Assembly (NCBI GenBank): GCA_945949525.1
Contig: CAMFES010000001.1
Coordinates: 35,323 to 99,322, forward strand
Direction of reading: 5' to 3'
Length of the DNA stretch: 64,000 nucleotides
DNA from: an uncultured Veillonellaceae bacterium
GTDB lineage: Bacteria; Bacillota; Negativicutes; Selenomonadales; Selenomonadaceae
Shown: piece by piece, positions 20,346 through 30,233 of the stretch
Layout of the letters: every line of letters begins with the position of its first letter
How positions within the stretch are numbered: the stretch's first letter is position 1
Notes under the pieces: generated by a model
The model's input: only the letters and a program-made list of their open reading frames with translations
The model's database searches: none
Told to the model about the DNA's origin: nothing
Program-made: the position numbers and the translations under genes

Positions 20346-20561
20346 ATGTTTTACATTAAGGAACGCATCAATGATGCAATGGAAGTAACTGTTGAGATTA
20401 ACGATGAGAATGTTTTCTGCACCTGCCCTGAGTGCGGTGATGAGGTGCAGGTTGACCTTGAAGCCCTAAGTAAGGATGAGCCGTTGGACCTTTTCGGTAT
20501 GGCGGTGTGCTGCGCTGAGTGCTCAAGGAAGATGCTCAGAAAGGGTGAGCGGTTTGAATAA
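20346..20561 (+). CDS. Small zinc-ribbon-like protein
   Basis: FCTCPECGDEVQVDL...CCAECSRKM. Confidence 0.5.
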   Translation: MFYIKERINDAMEVTVEINDENVFCTCPECGDEVQVDLEALSKDEPLDLFGMAVCCAECSRKMLRKGERFE

Positions 20562-20886
20562 GGCGTATATCAGCAGCCCTCTTCGCGGCAATGAAGAGGA
20601 GAACATGTTCAGGGCAAGATGGTACTCAAGGTTTGCAGCAGATGAGGGCGTAATTCCGGTTACGCCCCATATCTACTTTACACAGTTCCTGCGTGACCAT
20701 ATCCCGGAAGAGAGGGAGCTGGCAATGAGGATGAATAAGGTGCTGCTTCTGGAGTGCTCCGAAGTTTGGGTGTTTCAGGGCTATGGTATTTCTTCTGGAA
20801 TGCAGCAGGAAATTGAATGGGCGAAAGAAGCAGGTATTAAAATCAGGTATTTTGATGAGAGGATGGTGGAAGTATGCGGGGACTAG
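20545..20886 (+). CDS. DUF4406-like protein
   Basis: NKAYISSPLRGNEEENMFRARWYSRFAADEGVIPVTPHIYF...SSGMQQEIEWAKEAGIKIRYF; GTG/TTG start. Confidence 0.65.
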   Translation: MSGLNKAYISSPLRGNEEENMFRARWYSRFAADEGVIPVTPHIYFTQFLRDHIPEERELAMRMNKVLLLECSEVWVFQGYGISSGMQQEIEWAKEAGIKIRYFDERMVEVCGD

Positions 20887-23294
20887 GAATCTCCTATGGG
20901 AAAAATAGGCATGCTAAGACCTGGTCAAATAAGACCATAAGCTTTGATGATCTCTGCCACAGGCTGGAAAAAACAGTAAGGACTTCTGAAACTGCGGCAG
21001 AGTACCAGAATATGAATAAGGACGATAGGGACAATGTAAAAGACCATGGCGGGTTTGTGGGCGGTGTCCTTGAAAACGGCAGAAGAAAGCTTGAAGCGGT
21101 AAAGCTAAGGTCCATGCTGACACTTGATGCTGATTCCGCCCCAGCAGACTTTATTGAAGAGTATTGCAGGAAAGCAAAATATGCATCCTGCATTTATACA
21201 ACCCATAGCCATACACCTGAAAACGCGAGGGTCAGGATTATTGTTCCTTTATGCAGGGATGTAACGGCAGATGAATATGCAGCTCTTAGCAGGCTTTATG
21301 CCAAGGAATGGAATATCGACTATTTTGATTCATGCTCTTACAAGGCAAATCAGCTGATGTACTGGCCTACCACGCCATCTGATGGGGAGTATATTTTCAG
21401 ACGGATAGAAGGTGAATGGCTTAATCCCGATTTGTTTAGGGACAATGTGCCAAAACGCAGACAGCAGGATCCTCTGGAAAAGAAAGGCATAGTCGGTGCA
21501 TTCTGCAAGGTACATTCAGTAGCTGATGTGATGGAAAATATTCTGCCTGATGTATACAGACCATCTTCAAATGTGAGCGGGCGATATGACTACATCAAAG
21601 GCGAGTCTACTGCAGGAGTTGTTGTCTATGATGGCAAGTTTGTATACAGCCACCATGCAACAGATCCTGCCGGAAGAAAGCTTCTTAATGCCTTTGACCT
21701 TGTAAGAATCCACAGATTTGGTAATGGGGATAGTTCATATAAGGAAATGTGCGATTATGCTGTCCGAGATGAGGCTGTAAAGAAGATACTGGAATCCGAC
21801 AAGCTGGAGGATGCTATAAGGGAATTTGAACTCTCATGGGATGAGCCGATTCCCATTTCAAGGGAGACACTACCGGATTTTCCTATCAACGCATTGCCAA
21901 AGGCTCTCAGGGAGTATGCACTAGCAGTATCTGAGTCTACCCAGACCTCCGTAGATATGGCAGCAGTTGGAACACTTACGGTTGTATCAGCTTGTATGCG
22001 TAACCTCTACAAGGTTGAGGGAAGCCCTGAATGGCATGAGCCTACCAACATATACAGCGTTATTATCGCAGACCCGTCAGAGCGTAAATCAGCAAATATC
22101 GTATTGGCCAAAAAGCCTATTGATGAATTCGTGAAGGAGTATAACGCAGCGCATAAGGTGGAGTTTGAAATGTCAAAAGCCACTAAGCAGCGTCTTGAAA
22201 ATAAGAAGAATAGCCTGCTGAGCACATCAAAGAAAAAAGGGGCGGATGATTTCAATGACGAGCTTCGGGGTGTGGTAGAGCAGCTGGTAAATTTTGAGGA
22301 GAAAAAGCCATTGAAGGTGTATGTGGATGATACGACCCCGGAAAAACTGGTTGAGACACTGGCAGGCAACAATAATGCAATCTCCATAATTTCCTCTGAG
22401 GGCGGTATCTTTGATGTCCTATCTGGAGCATATTCCAGCAAGGTAAATATCGATGTGTTCCTGAAAGCATATTCTGGGGAGAACATTTCTGTTGACCGCA
22501 TTATGCGCACATCACTGTCCGTAGAAGATGCCTGCCTTACGATTCTTCTTTCCGTACAGCCTGTAGTGATAGGTGACCTCATGAAGAACAAGCGCTTCAG
22601 GCACAGGGGACTTACTGCAAGATTCCTTTATACCCATCCAAGGACTCTGGTAGGTGAGCGAAAGCTGAATACAAGGCCAATGGCTCCTGCGGTGTACGAG
22701 GCTTACAAAAAGGTTGTCTACAATATCCTGAAGGAAGAACGCGGGGCAAAGCCTGAAATCATCAGGCTTACTGATGGTGCCAGAAAATGCCTTGCTGAAT
22801 ATTATGACTGGGCGGAACAGATGATGTCCGGGGAGTTTTCGTTCTATGGGGATTGGATGGGCAAGCTTGTAGGCAATACGCTGCGTATTGCCGGCATCAT
22901 GGCCAGGGCATCTGTCCATAAAACGGATGCGTTCCTGGAAATAGAAAAACCTATCTTCATCACAGAAGAGGTCATGTCAAACGCTGTCCTCATTGGTAAA
23001 TACTTCATGGCACACTCCATCAGTGCATATTCCAAAATGGGAGTGTATTCTCATTCCCTGGTTCTTATCAAGGCATTGAAGAAGATGCAGGAGAAGAATG
23101 AAGGGGTTATCTGCAGGCGGGAACTTATGCGTATCTGCAGGTGGATCCCATCAGCTGATGAAGCACAGACGATTCTGGCATCTCTAGAGGATTATGGTTA
23201 TCTGCGGCTCATCGCTGTTGATGATTCGGATAAAATTCGTGGCGGCAGACCTAGAAATCCTGTGTATGCCGTCCATCCTATGGCATTTTCATAG
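20874..23294 (+). CDS. Phage replication protein with DUF3987 helicase/primase-type domain
   Basis: C-terminal DUF3987-like region: YSVIIADPSERKSANI, NAISIISSEGGIFDVLSGAYSSKVNIDVFLKAYSGE. Confidence 0.8.
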   Translation: MRGLGISYGKNRHAKTWSNKTISFDDLCHRLEKTVRTSETAAEYQNMNKDDRDNVKDHGGFVGGVLENGRRKLEAVKLRSMLTLDADSAPADFIEEYCRKAKYASCIYTTHSHTPENARVRIIVPLCRDVTADEYAALSRLYAKEWNIDYFDSCSYKANQLMYWPTTPSDGEYIFRRIEGEWLNPDLFRDNVPKRRQQDPLEKKGIVGAFCKVHSVADVMENILPDVYRPSSNVSGRYDYIKGESTAGVVVYDGKFVYSHHATDPAGRKLLNAFDLVRIHRFGNGDSSYKEMCDYAVRDEAVKKILESDKLEDAIREFELSWDEPIPISRETLPDFPINALPKALREYALAVSESTQTSVDMAAVGTLTVVSACMRNLYKVEGSPEWHEPTNIYSVIIADPSERKSANIVLAKKPIDEFVKEYNAAHKVEFEMSKATKQRLENKKNSLLSTSKKKGADDFNDELRGVVEQLVNFEEKKPLKVYVDDTTPEKLVETLAGNNNAISIISSEGGIFDVLSGAYSSKVNIDVFLKAYSGENISVDRIMRTSLSVEDACLTILLSVQPVVIGDLMKNKRFRHRGLTARFLYTHPRTLVGERKLNTRPMAPAVYEAYKKVVYNILKEERGAKPEIIRLTDGARKCLAEYYDWAEQMMSGEFSFYGDWMGKLVGNTLRIAGIMARASVHKTDAFLEIEKPIFITEEVMSNAVLIGKYFMAHSISAYSKMGVYSHSLVLIKALKKMQEKNEGVICRRELMRICRWIPSADEAQTILASLEDYGYLRLIAVDDSDKIRGGRPRNPVYAVHPMAFS

Positions 23295-23587
23295 TATTGT
23301 CCCATTATCCCATGTGTTTTTAGAAATAAGCGATACTGTTCTCTTACTGTTATTATGGGGATATTTGTGGCGTAGAGACAAGGCAGATATGTTTTGTCCC
23401 AATATTCCGCAGTTTCTTATATATATCTATATAAAAATATGAACAATAATAATAATTTCTAAAAAGACATATCTATATAAAGCGACAGTGGGACAAAAAT
23501 AAACAGCCTCCGTAAATACTGGGCTGAATGAGTTCAATACCTAAAAATGGGCTGTGGGGCATAGGGACAAATGAAAGAAGGAGTATT

Positions 23588-24106
23588 ATGGACGGACATA
23601 TTTCAAAATGCATGAAGAGACTTAAGGAATGGAATGCCCCTCTGACTGGCTGGAGATGTGACAAGGTAGTTGATGTCAGGGAGGACCAGGAAGATATACC
23701 TCTAGATATGAGAAGCCGACTTAGCAAGTGTGAGCTATGTGATTGCGATAAGGTCAGATACGAGCACTGGATGGTCAATGATCTGTATTTTGAGCCTGTT
23801 ATTGTCGGCTGCATATGTGCAGGAATCATGGAAGGGGATATCATGGCGGCGAAGGAACGTGAGAGAGTAATCCGTAACCGCCAGAAGAGAAGAAGGAATT
23901 TTGTCAAAAGGCGCTGGGTAGTGAATAAACAGGGCGTTTTCACCAGGTCATATAGGCACAAGAGGATTTTTATCAGAAAAATCAATGGCTTTTACGACAT
24001 TAGATGCGGTTCAAAATGGTGCAACAGATATAAGGGCAAGCTGATAACAGATATGCTGTCAGCTTCCTATGCTGCATTTGAGCTTGCAGACCCAAGGAGG
24101 AGATAA
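23588..24106 (+). CDS. Hypothetical phage protein
   Basis: ORF with Cys-rich segment CELCDCDKVRYEH. Confidence 0.5.
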   Translation: MDGHISKCMKRLKEWNAPLTGWRCDKVVDVREDQEDIPLDMRSRLSKCELCDCDKVRYEHWMVNDLYFEPVIVGCICAGIMEGDIMAAKERERVIRNRQKRRRNFVKRRWVVNKQGVFTRSYRHKRIFIRKINGFYDIRCGSKWCNRYKGKLITDMLSASYAAFELADPRRR

Positions 24107-24108
24107 AT

Positions 24109-24390
24109 ATGCTTGAAAAACAGATTGAGCGAAAGCTCTGTGATGAAGTAGATAAATTAGGCGGGATGTGCTTAAAACAGAATGGCATTGCTGGTATTCC
24201 AGACAGACTGGTACTCCTGCCAAATGGCAGGTGTGCCTTTGTGGAACTTAAGGCTCCAGGAGAAAAGCCACGGAAGCTGCAGGTGATTCGGATGAAGCAG
24301 CTGCAGAAGATGGGCTTCAGGTGCTTTGTGATTGATGACCAGACACAGATAGGGAAATTACTTAGCAAGCTGGAAGGAGGAGAATCCTAA
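24109..24390 (+). CDS. VRR-NUC domain nuclease
   Basis: GGMCLKQNGIAGIPDRLVLLPNGRCAFVELKAPGEKPRKLQ. Confidence 0.88.
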   Translation: MLEKQIERKLCDEVDKLGGMCLKQNGIAGIPDRLVLLPNGRCAFVELKAPGEKPRKLQVIRMKQLQKMGFRCFVIDDQTQIGKLLSKLEGGES

Positions 24391-25070
24391 TGAATGATTT
24401 ACATGTTTTAGAACATAACAATATTCGGGTAATGACTACGGAACAATTGGCGGAGGCATATGGTTGCGTAGCTCAGCAGATAAAACAGAATTTTAATAAT
24501 AATAAGAATCGGTTTGTGGAAGGGAAGCACTATTATCGTTTGGAAGGCACAGACCTTAAGGACTTCAAGAGGTATGTCGAAAATATAGACTTACCTATAA
24601 GCAAGTTTTCTCCAACGATTTATCTTTGGACGAAGCAAGGAGCGGCACGCCATAGCAAGATGCTGGGGACAGACAGAGCATGGGATGTTTTTGATGAGTT
24701 GGAAGAACATTACTTCAATCCTACAAAGAGCCTGACTCCGGAGGAATTTCTGCTTTATAGTGCCAAGCAGATAGTAGAGCAGGCAAAAGCCATCAAGGCT
24801 GCCAATGCCCGTATTGATAAGGTGGATGAAAGGCTGCTTGAAGTGGAATCAAAGCAGATGACGATTGACCGCTGCCATTATACCATCATTGGTTATGCCA
24901 ACCTTATGGGTATTCGGGGTGTGGATAGAAGAGCTGCAGCAACACTTGGCCGTAAGGCATCTGGGATGTCTAGAAAGCAGGGGTACCACATTGGTAAGGA
25001 GTACGATGCCAAGTATGGAGTGGTGAACACCTACCATGCGGATATTTTGCAGGAAGTTTTTAGGAGGTGA
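24390..25070 (+). CDS. ORF6N-domain antirepressor-like protein
   Basis: IRVMTTEQLAEAYGCVAQQIKQNFNNNKNRFVEGKHYYRLEG. Confidence 0.8.
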   Translation: MNDLHVLEHNNIRVMTTEQLAEAYGCVAQQIKQNFNNNKNRFVEGKHYYRLEGTDLKDFKRYVENIDLPISKFSPTIYLWTKQGAARHSKMLGTDRAWDVFDELEEHYFNPTKSLTPEEFLLYSAKQIVEQAKAIKAANARIDKVDERLLEVESKQMTIDRCHYTIIGYANLMGIRGVDRRAAATLGRKASGMSRKQGYHIGKEYDAKYGVVNTYHADILQEVFRR

Positions 25071-25076
25071 TGCCCA

Positions 25077-26414
25077 ATGAAGTTCATACCACATGATTAT
25101 CAGAAATGTGCTGTGGCTTTTATCGAAAAGAACGAGATTGCCTGTCTGCTATTAGATATGGGCTTAGGCAAAACAGTGATTACCCTTACGGCTTTGAAAC
25201 ATCTTCTGGATAATGGAGTAGTGAGGCGGATATTAATCGTTGGGCCATTAAGAGTCGCAAGAGATACATGGCCTGCCGAAATAAAAAAGTGGGATCATCT
25301 GAAAGGTCTTAAATATTCTGTGGCTGTTGGCAGCACAGCAAAAAGGATTGAAGCCATAAATGACAAGACCGCCCAGATTGTTATTATTAACCGCGAGAAT
25401 GTGGACTGGCTTATTAAGCACAACAGCTTTGACTATGACATGGTGGTGATTGATGAGCTGAGCAGCTTCAAGAGCCATAAGAGCAAGCGATTCAAGGCAC
25501 TTATGAGCAAGCGGCCATTTGTTAAAAGGATTGTAGGCCTAACCGGTACTCCTAGTTCCAATGGTCTGATGGACCTCTGGGCGGAGTTCAAGGTGCTGGA
25601 TATGGGTAAAAGGCTTGGGCGGTTCATCGGAAACTACCGGGAGTGGTACTTCCGCCCGGATAAGATGAATGGACCTATCGTATATTCCTATAAGCCTATG
25701 CCATTTGCTGAGAAGGAAATCTATGAAAAGATATCTGACATTACAATATCCATGTCAGCCCTTGACCATCTGAAAATGCCAGAGCTGATAATAAACGAGG
25801 TGGAGGTAGAAATGAATCCCCACGAGCGCAGGAAGTACAATGATTTAAAAGATGAGCTGGTTCTTGAAATTCCAGACGGAGTCATCACCGCAGCCAATGC
25901 TGCAAGCCTTACCAATAAGCTGTGTCAGATGGCCAATGGCAGGATCTACGATGAGGATAAGAACATCATCCACATCCATGACCGAAAGCTTGATGCCCTT
26001 GAGGATATTATAGAATCCGCCAATGGGCAGCCTGTGCTGATAGCATACTGGTTCAAGCATGACCTTGAAGCTATCAGTAGCAGGTTCAAGGTCAGAGAGA
26101 TTAAGACATCAGCTGATATTGCTGACTGGAATGATAAGAAAATCCCTGTGGCTGTTATCCATCCAGCGTCAGCTGGTCATGGCCTTAATCTTCAGTCGGG
26201 CGGTAACATCCTTGTCTGGTATGGTCTTACCTGGTCGTTGGAGCTGTATCAGCAGACCAATGCAAGGCTTTGGCGTCAGGGTCAGACCTCTGGCACAGTG
26301 GTTATCCAGCATATTGTCTGCAAGGACACGGTTGACGGTAACATTCTGAAGGCTTTGAAGGCCAAAGACACAACTCAGGCAGCACTAATTGAAGCGGTAA
26401 AGGCGGTGGTCTGA
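25077..26414 (+). CDS. SNF2-like DEAD/DEAH helicase
   Basis: LLLDMGLGKTVITLTAL (Walker A), VVIDELSSFKSHKSKRFKAL, GLTGTPSSNGLMDLW, TNARLWRQGQT. Confidence 0.92.
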   Translation: MKFIPHDYQKCAVAFIEKNEIACLLLDMGLGKTVITLTALKHLLDNGVVRRILIVGPLRVARDTWPAEIKKWDHLKGLKYSVAVGSTAKRIEAINDKTAQIVIINRENVDWLIKHNSFDYDMVVIDELSSFKSHKSKRFKALMSKRPFVKRIVGLTGTPSSNGLMDLWAEFKVLDMGKRLGRFIGNYREWYFRPDKMNGPIVYSYKPMPFAEKEIYEKISDITISMSALDHLKMPELIINEVEVEMNPHERRKYNDLKDELVLEIPDGVITAANAASLTNKLCQMANGRIYDEDKNIIHIHDRKLDALEDIIESANGQPVLIAYWFKHDLEAISSRFKVREIKTSADIADWNDKKIPVAVIHPASAGHGLNLQSGGNILVWYGLTWSLELYQQTNARLWRQGQTSGTVVIQHIVCKDTVDGNILKALKAKDTTQAALIEAVKAVV

Positions 26415-26620
26415 TGGAGTATGAGATGTGCGAGCAGGGAATAGAGAATCTAGTAACAGGCATTGTGACACAGGCAGCAAAGGATTATCGCAAGGTCAGG
26501 CACTTGGAGAATTCCTACGAAAAGCGTGAGCTGGAGGAGTTCTTCTTATCAACATGGTTTCATCAGCTGACAGGACTTGATGGACAGATGGTGCTGGATA
26601 AATTAAAGGCAGGTGATTGA
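26414..26620 (+). CDS. Hypothetical phage protein
   Basis: ORF, operon overlap. Confidence 0.5.
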   Translation: MEYEMCEQGIENLVTGIVTQAAKDYRKVRHLENSYEKRELEEFFLSTWFHQLTGLDGQMVLDKLKAGD

Positions 26621-26623
26621 TAC

Positions 26624-27043
26624 ATGAACGCAAAGGAATATCTTGAGCAGGCACACTCCATGGACCTGCAGATAAAAAGCAAGATAGCACAGCTTAAAAG
26701 TATTCAGTCTTTATCCCAAAAGGTAACACAGGTGCTGACGGATATGCCAAAAGCACAAATGCTGTCTTCTTCTCTTGAAGATACTGTATGTAAGGCTGTA
26801 GATCTTGAACATGAAATAAAGGAGGCTGTATCATGCCTTGGTGCTATAAGACATGATATTGAGGATAAGGTAGCATTGGTTAAACCGACAGAGGTAAGGT
26901 CAGTGTTGGAGCTTAGGTATCTAGCATTTATGGACTGGGACGAGGTAGCAGCAAGCATGAATTACACTAGACGCTGGGTGCTGAAACTTCATTCCAGGGG
27001 ATTGGAGCAGGTGGATGAACTATTAAAAAGAGGAGGAACTTAA
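26624..27043 (+). CDS. DUF1492-like / sigma-region-4-like phage protein
   Basis: VLELRYLAFMDWDEVAASMNYTRRWVLKLHSRGLEQVDELL. Confidence 0.7.
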   Translation: MNAKEYLEQAHSMDLQIKSKIAQLKSIQSLSQKVTQVLTDMPKAQMLSSSLEDTVCKAVDLEHEIKEAVSCLGAIRHDIEDKVALVKPTEVRSVLELRYLAFMDWDEVAASMNYTRRWVLKLHSRGLEQVDELLKRGGT

Positions 27044-27129
27044 ATATGAGTTACAAAGAAGCATTGAGAGATATGATTCCAGTGACTAAGACCCAAGAGT
27101 ATTGATGAAGTTCTAAAAAAAAGAAAGTG

Positions 27130-27176
27130 TTCACATTAATTCACTTACAAGACTTGATTATAAGTGGTATTATATA
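27130..27176 (+). promoter_or_regulatory. Candidate phage late promoter
   Basis: TTCACATTAATTCACTTACAAGACTTGATTATAAGTGGTATTATATA between early and late modules. Confidence 0.45.
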
Positions 27177-27186
27177 CCTAGCGAAC

Positions 27187-27220
27187 AAAGGCCACCGCGG
27201 AGAAATCTACGGTGGCTTTT
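27187..27220 (+). terminator. Terminator immediately downstream of the candidate late promoter
   Basis: AAAGGCCACCG-cggagaaatcta-CGGTGGCTTTT. Confidence 0.7.
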
Positions 27221-27237
27221 CTATTGGAGTGATTAAC

Positions 27238-27609
27238 ATGCCAAGAAAACCGATGAAGCCTTGCAAGCATCCTGGATGCCCAAAGCTGACAGATGGGAAT
27301 TTCTGCAGGGAGCACGAACTCCAGCACATGAGAGAGTACGAGAAGTATGAACGTAAGCCCGCGGAAAGGCAGCGGTACAATTATCAGTGGCGTAAGCTGC
27401 GGAAGGCTTATGTGAAGGACCATCCGGTATGTGAGCTGTGTCTCTTGGAGCACAGGGCAACTCCTGTTGAAGAGGTGCACCATATCTATCCGCTAGATCA
27501 TGGCGGTACCAACACACCGCTTAATCTTCTTAGCCTCTGCAAGTCCTGCCACAGCAGGATAACAGCAGCCATGGGAGACAGATGGAACAAGCGAGAATAT
27601 AAATACTGA
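27238..27609 (+). CDS. HNH endonuclease (packaging-associated)
   Basis: CELCLLEHRATPVEEVHHIYPLDHGGTNTPLNLLSLCKSCHSRIT; adjacent to TerS. Confidence 0.92.
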   Translation: MPRKPMKPCKHPGCPKLTDGNFCREHELQHMREYEKYERKPAERQRYNYQWRKLRKAYVKDHPVCELCLLEHRATPVEEVHHIYPLDHGGTNTPLNLLSLCKSCHSRITAAMGDRWNKREYKY

Positions 27610-27700
27610 CCCCCAGGGGGAGGTCAAATCTCTAAAAATGAACAAATGTGCACCGGGGGCATCCCTTCGTGCAGAAAAAGTGCGATTTCAGAAGGGCAAA
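27607..27700. other. Candidate cos region
   Basis: GACCCCCAGGGGGAGGTCAAATCTCTAAAAATG...GCACCGGGGGCATCCCTTCGTGC between HNH and TerS; noncoding. Confidence 0.4.
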
Positions 27701-27717
27701 AGGAAGGAGGGTTCGGT

Positions 27718-28287
27718 TTGCCAACAAAATCTAATAATACGGGAGGGCGTGGCGGTGCCAGACCAGGTGCCGGGAGAAAGAAAAAATCCCTGGCAGACAA
27801 AGTGGCAGCAGGCAATCCTGGTGGCAGACCGTTAGTTGTGCTCGATATTCCGGATATGCCTGAACCTGTGGAACTTGAAGGTGCTGACATGCCTGAGCCT
27901 CGTGAGTTCATGACCGCCCAGCAGCGTGACGGCAGTGAACTTCAGGCTAAAGAAATATATACAGAAACATGGAACTGGCTGAAGAGGATAGGAATGCATA
28001 CCAAGGTCAGCAAGCAGATGCTTGAGAGGTATGCCATGTGTTCCGCCCGGTGGATTCAATGCGAGGAGCTTACCTCAAAGATGGGTATGCTCAGCAAGCA
28101 TCCAACATCCGGCAAGCCTATCACCAGCCCGTTCATCAATATAGGAATAAACTACATGAACCAGGCCAACAGGCTATGGGCGGAGATATTCCAGATAGTA
28201 AAAGAGAATTGCATAACCGGCTATGAGGGAGACACACCGTCAGATGACTTGATGGAAAGACTGCTGAGAGCCAGGGAACGGAGGTAA
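27718..28287 (+). CDS. P27-family-like phage terminase small subunit
   Basis: TTG start with AAGGAGGG RBS; TGGRGGARPGAGRKKKSLADKVAAGNPGGRPL. Confidence 0.85.
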   Translation: MPTKSNNTGGRGGARPGAGRKKKSLADKVAAGNPGGRPLVVLDIPDMPEPVELEGADMPEPREFMTAQQRDGSELQAKEIYTETWNWLKRIGMHTKVSKQMLERYAMCSARWIQCEELTSKMGMLSKHPTSGKPITSPFINIGINYMNQANRLWAEIFQIVKENCITGYEGDTPSDDLMERLLRARERR

Positions 28288-28290
28288 TTT

Positions 28291-29583
28291 ATGAACGAAC
28301 TCAAATATGAGCTGGTTGATGTCGATAGGCTGATACCATATATCAATAATGCAAGAACACATTCTGCTGACCAGGTATCGAAGCTGGCTAGTGCAATAAA
28401 GGAATTTGGCTTTATCAATCCTGTGATTACTGATGGGGAGAATGGCATCCTCGCGGGGCATGGACGCATCATGGCTGCAAAGCAGCTGGGGATTCAGCAG
28501 GTGCCATGTATATCGGCAGCTTATCTTACCGAAGCGCAGAAAAAAGCCTATATTCTGGCAGACAACAGATTGTCCCTTGATGCAGGTTGGGATAATGAAC
28601 TCTTAAAAATAGAGATAGAATCCTTGCAGACTGATGGCTTTGACATCGGCCTTACTGGATTTGACGAAAAAGAGCTGGCAGACCTCTTTGCTACAGACAA
28701 CGAAGCTGAAGAGGATGATTTCGATGTCAATGCGGCTTTAGATGCGGCAGCCTTTGTTGAGAAAGGTGATTTGTGGCTTTTGGGTGAGCATAGGCTTCTT
28801 TGCGGTGACTCTACTAATCCAGAAGATGTAGCTACACTTATGAATGGGCAGAAAGCCAATGTTTGTATTACCGACCCACCTTATAACTGTGCTTATAAAG
28901 GTGGGACAGGAATGACCATCATGAACGATAAGTGGTCAGACAGCGAAGCTTTTTATCATTTTCTGCATGATGCTTTTACAAATGCTTACAACAACCTAGT
29001 GGACGGGGGCGCGTTCTATGCTTTCCATTCCGATGCTGAGAAGTGTAACTTCTATAATGCAGCAGTAAACGCTGGACTGCATTATTCAACTACCTGTGTA
29101 TGGGTTAAAAATGCTTTAGTTATCGGAAGGATGGACTATCAGATGCGCCATGAGCCGGTGTTATATTGTTTCAAGGATACAGCCAAGCATAAATTCTATG
29201 GTGACCGTAAGCAGACAACGGTGTGGGAGTTTGATAAACCGACCAAATCTAAGCTTCATCCAACTCAGAAGCCACTGCCACTAATCGCATATCCGATGCA
29301 GAATTCATGCCAGGAAAACGGTATAGTTCTAGACCTGTTCGGTGGCAGTGGCTCAACATTGATGGCATCCGCCCAGCTGAATAGAATATCGTACCTTATG
29401 GAACTTGATCCCAAATATGCATCCGCTATAGTCAGACGCTTTGCAGCAAGCTATGGTACGGATGCTATTTTTGTGGTCAGAAATGGAGAGAAGCTGTCAT
29501 GTTTGGATGTATATGTTCCAAGTGATGATGAACTCGATTTTAAGGAAACATCCGTAAATGACAAGCAGAAAGGAAGGAAATGA
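28291..29583 (+). CDS. ParB-like N-terminal domain plus DNA adenine/cytosine-N4 methyltransferase
   Basis: LIPYINNARTHSADQVSKLASAIKEFGFINPV; ITDPPYNCAYKG; VLDLFGGSGSTLMA. Confidence 0.93.
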   Translation: MNELKYELVDVDRLIPYINNARTHSADQVSKLASAIKEFGFINPVITDGENGILAGHGRIMAAKQLGIQQVPCISAAYLTEAQKKAYILADNRLSLDAGWDNELLKIEIESLQTDGFDIGLTGFDEKELADLFATDNEAEEDDFDVNAALDAAAFVEKGDLWLLGEHRLLCGDSTNPEDVATLMNGQKANVCITDPPYNCAYKGGTGMTIMNDKWSDSEAFYHFLHDAFTNAYNNLVDGGAFYAFHSDAEKCNFYNAAVNAGLHYSTTCVWVKNALVIGRMDYQMRHEPVLYCFKDTAKHKFYGDRKQTTVWEFDKPTKSKLHPTQKPLPLIAYPMQNSCQENGIVLDLFGGSGSTLMASAQLNRISYLMELDPKYASAIVRRFAASYGTDAIFVVRNGEKLSCLDVYVPSDDELDFKETSVNDKQKGRK

Positions 29584-30233
29584 TGGGAAGTAATGTAACA
29601 TATTCATTTTCTGCAGATGGCAACATATGTTATGGAAGATTGGCTAATGGGAAACAATTCATTATAGATAGTGATATGTACCCGCTTATAGAAAATATAA
29701 AGTTTTACTTGGTATATGGTGACAGAGTGGATAGAGTACCGTATATATCAGATGCTAAAGGGAATTTGCTTCATACGTACATTATGCCAAAAATAAAAGG
29801 AATGGAAATCGACCATGTAAATATGGATACAATGGATAACAGAAAATCAAATTTAAGAATATGCACACATCAGCAAAACCAAATGAATCAGGATTTGCAG
29901 AAGAATAATACATCTGGAGTGACAGGTGTAAGCTATTATAAGCCAAGAGGAAAATATAGAGCCAGAATAAAAATAGGGCAACATGATATACATTTAGGGT
30001 ACTACAAGACATTTCAAGAAGCTGTGCAGGCTAGAAATGTTGGGATGGAGTGTATGTTTGGTGAGTATGGTAGATATAATGCTGTGCCCAAAGCACCGAA
30101 TTGGATAAAAGACCAGGTAAAGAAAAAATGCCTACGCTTTGCAGAATTGTCAGTCTGCAGAGCTTTTTTATTGTCTGAAAGTAGCATATGGACTGGAGAT
30201 GAAGCGAAACATGAAATTAGGAAGCCTGTTTGA
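29580..30233 (+). CDS. HNH/AP2-type homing endonuclease
   Basis: MEIDHVNMDTMDNRKSNLRICTHQQNQMNQ; SGVTGVSYYKPRGKYRARIKIGQHDIHLGYYKTFQEA. Confidence 0.85.
   Translation: MMGSNVTYSFSADGNICYGRLANGKQFIIDSDMYPLIENIKFYLVYGDRVDRVPYISDAKGNLLHTYIMPKIKGMEIDHVNMDTMDNRKSNLRICTHQQNQMNQDLQKNNTSGVTGVSYYKPRGKYRARIKIGQHDIHLGYYKTFQEAVQARNVGMECMFGEYGRYNAVPKAPNWIKDQVKKKCLRFAELSVCRAFLLSESSIWTGDEAKHEIRKPV

Noticed and set aside
23420-23485. Short direct repeat ATATCTATATAAA (x2) considered as iteron/origin
   Set aside because: Only two AT-rich copies; insufficient to call an origin.
27080-27125. Fourth copy of the CTCCAGTG/TTCTAAAAATC element (ATTCCAGTG...AGTTCTAAAAAAAA)
   Set aside because: TGCTCAAA half missing and CCAGTG is inside a short coding peptide; similarity may be coincidental.
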